From Microbacterium sp. 1S1 (lineage in GTDB: Bacteria; Actinomycetota; Actinomycetes; Actinomycetales; Microbacteriaceae): DNA of 64,000 nt. Numbering within the stretch: the stretch's first letter is position 1; every line of letters begins with the position of its first letter. Position numbers and translations under genes: made by a program. The DNA is taken from contig NZ_CP043430.1 in the NCBI RefSeq assembly GCF_008271365.1, forward strand, positions 434,001-498,000, read 5' to 3'. The notes beneath the pieces were generated by a model that had not been told where the DNA came from, ran no database searches, and saw only the letters and a program-made list of their open reading frames with translations. Below, one piece after another: positions 59,901-64,000 of the stretch.

Positions 59901-61025
59901 CGAGATCGTCACGTGCGAGCCGCCGAGGATCACCGCGGCCGTCGCGCGCCCGTACTCCATCACGAGGTCGTCGAAGTTCACGTACGAGGCCCCGTCGGCG
60001 CGCAGCATCGGCTCGTCGAGCGTCGTGACCGTCACGGCGCCGCGACCGGACGTGAACGCGGCGTTGGGGATGAGGTACAGCTTCCCGGCGTCGCGGTCGA
60101 TGTAGTACTCGCCGGGGGCGTCGAGCTCCTCCAGCAGGTTCTGCGCGAAGTGGAAGTCGGGGAACCAGCTCTTCATGATCCCCGACATCTCGCCGTAGCG
60201 GAGGGTGATGGTCTTCGCATCGGTGTCGATGCTCTCGATCTTGTTGTACGACCACTCCCAGCTGTAGCCGAAGATGCCGTCCAGCCACACGTCCTCGGCC
60301 TGGGTCCAGTACTTCGGGCGGTCGTAGCCGTAGCTGAACGTGCCGCCGCGGTCCTGCAGGTCGGCGTCGTTGCGGTCGGGCCCGGCGTCGATGATGTCGC
60401 CCATCTGCACGGTCGGCGTGGCCGCGTCGGCGTTGGGCCAGCGCGCGAGGGTCATGCCCTGGCCGTCGATGAACAGCTCCATGGGCGGCGTGGTGCTGAC
60501 GTCGTTGGCCTTCCAGTAGCCGTGGCGGCTGAGCTGGCCGTAGTCGGTGATGCCCAGGTCGGCGAGGTCGATCCCGACGACACGGTCTCGCGCGGCGGGG
60601 TCGATGATGCGGTCGGTCACCGCCGCGTCTTCGACCGCGGCGAACTGGTCGCGCGGCAGCTCGCGTCCTCCGGTGAGGGTGGCGGTCTCCCCCGGGTACG
60701 AGCGGTAGGTGATGGGGGCGTCGGCGGTCCCCGAGTCCTGCGCCCCGATCTCGAACGAGGCCGAGCGCGGGTACGTGCCCTCCCGGAGGTAGACCGTGAG
60801 GCCGTCGTCGGGCAGGGCGGAGTCCGCCTTGAGCGCGCGGATCCGGTCGCGGGCGCCTTCCAGCGTCGCGAGGGGGTCGTCGATCGTGCCGGAGGCCGCG
60901 TCGTCACCTCCCGGCGCGAGGTAGAGGGCGTCGTCGTCCGCGGCCGCAGCCGCCGACGGGACCGCCGCAGCGAGGGCGGATCCGAACACCGCTGCCAGGG
61001 TCAGGCTTGCCAGCACACGCTTCAT
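56952..61025 (-). CDS. Secreted multi-domain beta-helix protein, GH141-like
   Basis: 1357 residues. Signal peptide 1-28 (VLASLTLAAVFGSALAAAV). Residues about 33-735 form a right-handed parallel beta-helix whose opening YLAPGGDDAASGTIDDPLAT and overall layout resemble GH141, a family containing alpha-L-fucosidase and xylanase. Then a BIG2 Ig-like domain (about 737-820), a concanavalin-like domain (825-1000), a second BIG2 (1000-1080), a second concanavalin-like domain (1085-1255) and an Ig-like C-terminus (1262-1350) with LLGVDWSDGSRTTQQV. No LPXTG or membrane anchor, so released. The beta-helix would cleave and the others bind a polysaccharide. Family assignment is by recall, not search. Confidence 0.85.
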   Translation of the reverse strand: MKRVLASLTLAAVFGSALAAAVPSAAAAADDDALYLAPGGDDAASGTIDDPLATLEGARDRIRALKADSALPDDGLTVYLREGTYPRSASFEIGAQDSGTADAPITYRSYPGETATLTGGRELPRDQFAAVEDAAVTDRIIDPAARDRVVGIDLADLGITDYGQLSRHGYWKANDVSTTPPMELFIDGQGMTLARWPNADAATPTVQMGDIIDAGPDRNDADLQDRGGTFSYGYDRPKYWTQAEDVWLDGIFGYSWEWSYNKIESIDTDAKTITLRYGEMSGIMKSWFPDFHFAQNLLEELDAPGEYYIDRDAGKLYLIPNAAFTSGRGAVTVTTLDEPMLRADGASYVNFDDLVMEYGRATAAVILGGSHVTISHSDIRNFTDGGVLINSPGRYTYDGIPVNRGGRDHAVTDSRLTHVGGVGVVLQGGDKTTLEPGRNRVENSEIADFAYYHKAYNPGVMFDGVGNIARDNEIHDAPHPGIIVHGNDHLFERNEVYDVCKQFHDLGAIYMNSGKTPQQRGHVFRENYFHDIGVGMAGVEGIYADNFTWDLTIEKNVFVNMGNGAIKSGSADYIEARNNVFVDAYAPYDNYEQWMGDQEGNVVDRDYMPAWEKVFADNNDFVGTPYLTKYPELAHFFEDDHYFPNHSTFAQNVVWNPNRARMAGVNEHGAKDGKNLLNYEDNWVADADPGFVDAANGDYTLKADAAVFDQIPGFESIAFGEIGVDGAIGQTQQPQTVPLEDIAFDSDTLTIDAGDEVRVRAVPLPWNADDAAVTYASADAAVATVNDKGVVLGMGPGTTTVTATAKADATKTATIEVIVEEGDGVLHFTDFESGANGWPTDPNRSIQVDASGDKVYRILKGANSILPRDFTEFVLDFDVTAPATTPANAGLIVYDRNGKGGGYIRFRQAAAGPTWTIFDDTWKVVAEKVVPAAQGLTPGATSHVRIAVQDGQVRISVNGAIALEGADPGPGKAGRVGFYVENYASLDFDDIGFSLSGVPVTGVSLDADAVGLTVGERRSVVAEVAPEDASDGRVTWTTDAPEVATVSGGRIAGVAAGTATITATSVADPSLSDTVTVTVDDAEYPTTRLDRQLTDGANWSQSDHIAVDDTGVVISGQGVHGYETERFGDTLLQFDAEFGAFDGGWYGFQARSDQTGLPAWQNSNTGYLAVIKEDVIEFQSWTPGQTMLDSIPNTVIEPNSTHRIEFGAIAEDGGTRIVLRVDDVTVWNMVDARQNLRIDADGFFNVYHYGKTNTLAVRPTAPPATVTGICWAPEADPKTRYVRGEELDVTGMLLGVDWSDGSRTTQQVTADMVSGFDSSKVRPHHTLTVTYAGASVELPISVRPKLKDDEQDVPRCG

Positions 61026-61316
61026 TGCGTCTCCGAACTGTCGCTTCCCGCACGACGAATGCGCGCGGCGCCGCGGAAGCGGCTGCTCCGACCGTAGCCA
61101 ATCGATAATCGACTAGCAAGGATCGATACTGATCGTTTCGAATTCACGCTGCGCGATCTCGATCTGAAAATCAGTTCACAAAACGCACACTTTCCACCAC
61201 TTTCGGACACTTGTGCTCTCCAGTTGACGTCGCCGTAATGTGCCGGAAATACTGGGGAAGCCCGAGACCGCACCGCGAGAGTGCGGACACATCACCCCAG
61301 GCCAAGGATGACCTAG
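61026..61316. promoter_or_regulatory. Divergent control region with TATCGA operator
   Basis: 291 bp between the beta-helix gene (-) and the second permease set (+). AATCGATAATCGACTAG at 61100-61116 matches the other two sites of the locus and lies about 75 nt before the beta-helix start. Further right is a small CTGAAAATCAG dyad (61164-61174); TTGACG at 61222-61227 could be a -35 for the plus strand. No gene seen. Confidence 0.55.
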
Positions 61317-62237
61317 ATGACAGAACAGACCATTTCCTCACAGATAGGAACAGGTCGCCGGCCCCGTCGCCTCTCGGACGGGATGTTCGCGCTCCTCCTC
61401 ACGGCTCCCGGCCTCGCGCTCCTCGCCGCCGTCGTCGTGTACCCCCTGATCACGGCCCTCATCACCGCGTTCTACAAGCAGAGCCTCGTCGAGCCCGGTC
61501 GCGAGTTCGTCGGCTTCCAGAACATCGTCGACGTGCTGACGGGCGAGTTCTTCCCCCTCCTCACCCAGACGCTCGTCTTCACCCTCGGCACGACCATCGC
61601 GCCGTTCGTGATCGGCTTCGGCCTCGCCCTCGCCTTGAACACGCGCATCCGGGGCGCCAAGGTGCTCCGCGGCCTCATGCTCATCCCGTGGCTGATCCCC
61701 GGCGTGGTCGTCTCGTTCCTGTGGATGTGGATCTTCAACGCCAACTACGGCGTGCTCAACGCCGCCCTGGAGACCGTCGGCCTCATCGACTCCCCCCAGG
61801 CGTGGCTCGCGAACCCCACCACCGCCATGATCGCCGTGATCGTCGCGAAGACCTGGCAGTCGTTCCCCTGGATGATGGTCATGCTCCTCGCGGGCCTGCA
61901 GACCGTGCCGATCGAGCTGCACGAGGCCGCCGAGATCGACGGCGCCGGCACCATCCGCCGGTTCTTCTCCATCACGGTCCCGCAGATGAGCGGGATCATC
62001 GGCCTCGTGATCCTGCTGGAGTTCATCTGGAACTTCCAGCACTTCGACATCATCTACGTCCTCACCGGCGGCGGTCCCGCCGGCTCCACCCAGACGTTCG
62101 CGACCGCCGTGTACGAGACCGCGTTCGACGGCTTCGACCTCGGGCACGCCGGGGCCATCGGCCTGCTCTGGATGATCCTGCTGATGGCGCTCGTCGTCGT
62201 CTACGTCCGCCTGTCCGAGAAGGGAGAGAAGCGATGA
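61317..62237 (+). CDS. ABC sugar permease, MalF type (second system)
   Basis: 306 residues, six membrane segments, EAA loop ELHEAAEIDGAGTIRRFFSITVPQMSG. CUT1 inner-membrane permease of a second importer in the glycan locus. The gene order here is permease-permease-SBP, unlike the first set. Its stop overlaps the ATG of the next permease (ATGA). No ATPase gene in the window. Confidence 0.92.
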   Translation: MTEQTISSQIGTGRRPRRLSDGMFALLLTAPGLALLAAVVVYPLITALITAFYKQSLVEPGREFVGFQNIVDVLTGEFFPLLTQTLVFTLGTTIAPFVIGFGLALALNTRIRGAKVLRGLMLIPWLIPGVVVSFLWMWIFNANYGVLNAALETVGLIDSPQAWLANPTTAMIAVIVAKTWQSFPWMMVMLLAGLQTVPIELHEAAEIDGAGTIRRFFSITVPQMSGIIGLVILLEFIWNFQHFDIIYVLTGGGPAGSTQTFATAVYETAFDGFDLGHAGAIGLLWMILLMALVVVYVRLSEKGEKR

Positions 62238-63139
62238 CCGCCGTGCTGACCGAAGAGACGGTGGCCGCCGTCTCCGCCCCACCCGCCGCGCCCCGTCGTC
62301 GGCGCCACCGGGCCGACCGCCGCGCCTCCACCGTGAGCGCCTGGATCGCCGTCGTCGTGTTCGGCGGGTTCGCCCTGCTGCCCGTTTACTGGCTGCTCGC
62401 GACCTCGCTCACCCCGCGCACCGAGGTGTTCAGCTACCCACCCAAGCTGTTCCCCACCGAGATCACGTTCGAGGCCTACGCCGCGCTCGCGAACAACCCG
62501 GCGCTGTTCGGCTACCTCCGCAACAGCATCGTCGTCTCCGTCATCACCGCGATCCTCTCGGTTCTGGTGTCGGCGTACATGGGCTACGCGTTCTCGAAGT
62601 TCCGCTACCGCGGCCGCCGCAGCCTCATGTACTTCGTGCTGGCCTCGCAGATGTTCCCGCAGGCGCTGCTGCTCATCACCCTCTACGCGGTGTTCTCGGC
62701 CTACGGCCTGCTCAACACCTACACGGCGCTCGTGCTGTCGTTCACGACGTTCACGCTGCCGCTGTGCGTGTGGATGCTGAAGGGCTTCTTCGACACGATC
62801 CCGGACGAGCTCATCGAGGCCGCCCGCGTCGACGGCGCCTCCCGCATGCGCATCATCCACTCCATCGTGCTGCCGCTGGCCGCTCCCGGCCTCATCGCCG
62901 CGGGCCTGTTCGCGTTCGTCCGCGGCTGGAACGACTTCATCTTCGCCCTCACGCTCGCCGGTCCCGACAAGCAGACCCTGCCGCCGGGACTCGTCAACAC
63001 GTTCATCGGCGAGGCGTCCACCGCCTGGCCGGAACTCATGGCGGCATCGCTGGTGGTCTCGCTCCCCGTGGCCATCGCGTTCATCGCCCTGCAGCGCTTC
63101 CTCGTCGGCGGGCTCACCGCCGGCGCGGTCAAGGGCTGA
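62234..63139 (+). CDS. ABC sugar permease, MalG type (second system)
   Basis: 301 residues. An N-terminal cytoplasmic Ala/Pro/Arg-rich tail of about 35 residues precedes six membrane segments; the EAA loop is ELIEAARVDGASRMRIIHSIVLPLAAPG and the end is LQRFLVGGLTAGAVKG. Pairs with the upstream permease. Followed after 50 bp by its lipoprotein receptor gene. Confidence 0.93.
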   Translation: MTAVLTEETVAAVSAPPAAPRRRRHRADRRASTVSAWIAVVVFGGFALLPVYWLLATSLTPRTEVFSYPPKLFPTEITFEAYAALANNPALFGYLRNSIVVSVITAILSVLVSAYMGYAFSKFRYRGRRSLMYFVLASQMFPQALLLITLYAVFSAYGLLNTYTALVLSFTTFTLPLCVWMLKGFFDTIPDELIEAARVDGASRMRIIHSIVLPLAAPGLIAAGLFAFVRGWNDFIFALTLAGPDKQTLPPGLVNTFIGEASTAWPELMAASLVVSLPVAIAFIALQRFLVGGLTAGAVKG

Positions 63140-63189
63140 CCCGCACCACCCCCTCATCCGCAGTCCCTCGAAGAAGAGAGAGCACCCCC

Positions 63190-64000
63190 ATGTCCGAGAA
63201 CACCACCGTCTCCCGTCGCCAGCTGCTGCAGTTCGCCGGGCTCGGCGCCGCCGGCCTCCTCCTCGCCGGTTGCATGCCGAGCGGCGGCGGCAGCGGCAGT
63301 CCGTCCTCCTCCCCCGGCGCCGGGCTCGGCGCGGGCGACTTCGCCGCCACCGACTTCTCCTTCTCCAGCTGGTCGCTCACCGAGGAGGCCGCCGCCCCGG
63401 CGACCCGCGCGCTGCTCGACGGCTACAAGAAGACCAACGACGTCGGCATCACCGAGGTCTCCTTCCCCTACAACGAGTACTTCAAGCAGCTCATGCTCCA
63501 GGTGCGCGGCGGGCAGTTCACCGGCGCCGCCCACGTCGACGTCGCGTGGCTCGCCTCGCTCGCGGCACTCGGCAAGCTGGAAGACGTCTCGGCGCTCACG
63601 AAGGGGCGCGGGTACACCGCTTCGAGCCTGGAGGCCACGCAGCTCGACGGGAAGCAGTACGCATTCCCGTGGACGATCGGCGCGATCGGCCTCGTCACCA
63701 ACTCCGAGCTCCTGAAGAAGGCGGGGATCTCCACGTTCCCCACCACGGTCGACGACTTCGAGGCGGCGCTGAAGAAGCTCAAGGGCCTCGGCGGTGGCCT
63801 CATCCCCTACGCCGCCTCGACCAAGGCCGCCCAGCTCAAGGACGTGCTGATCTGGATGCAGACGTTCGGCAGCGACCTCGTGAAGGACGGCAAGGTCACG
63901 ATCGGCGACGACGCGAGCATCGAGGCGATCACCTGGTACAAGTCGCTGTACGACCAGGGGCTCATCGCCGCCGACGTCGACCGCTTCGATGCCCGGTCAC
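63190..64000 (+). CDS. Sugar ABC substrate-binding lipoprotein, 5' part
   Basis: First 270 residues; the gene runs off the right edge. SRRQLLQFAGLGAAGLLLAGC carries both a twin-arginine pair (Arg9-Arg10) and a lipobox with Cys28, so a Tat-exported lipoprotein is likely. A Ser/Gly/Pro linker follows, then a family 1 solute-binding fold (VDVAWLASLAALGKLEDVS, FPWTIGAIGLVTNSELLKKAG). Receptor of the second importer; its sugar probably is another product of the beta-helix enzyme. Confidence 0.92.
   Translation, partial: MSENTTVSRRQLLQFAGLGAAGLLLAGCMPSGGGSGSPSSSPGAGLGAGDFAATDFSFSSWSLTEEAAAPATRALLDGYKKTNDVGITEVSFPYNEYFKQLMLQVRGGQFTGAAHVDVAWLASLAALGKLEDVSALTKGRGYTASSLEATQLDGKQYAFPWTIGAIGLVTNSELLKKAGISTFPTTVDDFEAALKKLKGLGGGLIPYAASTKAAQLKDVLIWMQTFGSDLVKDGKVTIGDDASIEAITWYKSLYDQGLIAADVDRFDARS

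Noticed and set aside
57051..61097. 1348-codon open frame on the plus strand opposite the beta-helix gene
   Set aside because: Antisense shadow caused by GC-rich third positions; composition is His/Arg/Asp/Val-rich with no domain, signal or start context, while the minus-strand protein has clear domains.

Overview
The window looks like chromosome of a high-GC actinobacterium, most likely Microbacterium or another Microbacteriaceae. Support: strong G/C third-position bias on both strands, tight ATGA/GTGA gene overlaps, carbohydrate ABC systems without their own ATPase, a GntR-controlled methylcitrate operon, and several genes with a TANNNT box 6-8 nt before the start codon (leaderless-type starts). 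No rRNA, tRNA, CRISPR array, phage or insertion sequence was seen. Both ends cut genes: galE on the left, a solute-binding lipoprotein on the right.

Layout. 1-4 kb: galE end, then a minus-strand sugar module (ROK regulator, YdjC/ChbG-type deacetylase, GPH-type symporter). 4.5-11.7 kb: a GNAT, a polyamine/GABA-type group (aminobutyraldehyde dehydrogenase, Lrp, FAD amine oxidoreductase, cupin), a DNA methyltransferase with an apparent frameshift, a lipoate ligase and a DUF1684 protein. 11.7-12.4 kb is a gene-free block of degenerate repeats, some shared with 20.4 kb. 12.4-16.2 kb: alpha/beta hydrolase, cutC, a MarR/MFS pair and a small acidic protein. 16.3-24.2 kb: an arginine/proline block (a DDAH/arginine-dihydrolase-like enzyme overlapping rocD, and putA) around an XRE-controlled operon.

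24.2-36.8 kb is acyl-CoA metabolism: a five-gene operon etfB-etfA-cytochrome b-ASCH-thiolase, then enoyl-CoA hydratase and the valine genes mmsB-acyl-CoA dehydrogenase-mmsA. 36.8-37.05 kb holds a dyad and a possible free-standing structured RNA with its own terminator. 37-41.7 kb has an ABM protein, a LysR/DJ-1 pair, a sugar MFS carrier and a ClbS-like protein. 41.7-46.1 kb is the operon gntR-prpD-prpB-prpC. The motif GTATACATA occurs twice before gntR-prp and once before etfB, so one regulator may control both operons.

47.8-64 kb is a glycan-use locus. Plus strand: lipoprotein SBP, two permeases, an unassigned Trp-rich helical protein, an RraA-type aldolase homologue, an aldose dehydrogenase and a lactonase-type amidohydrolase. 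Minus strand: a 1357-residue secreted beta-helix protein resembling GH141, an SGNH hydrolase and an FCD-type GntR. A second SBP/permease set follows on the plus strand. TATCGA-type operators precede the three transcription units. The simplest reading is extracellular release of a sugar such as fucose, import, and oxidation through a lactone to a keto-acid cleaved by the aldolase. The substrate is inference.
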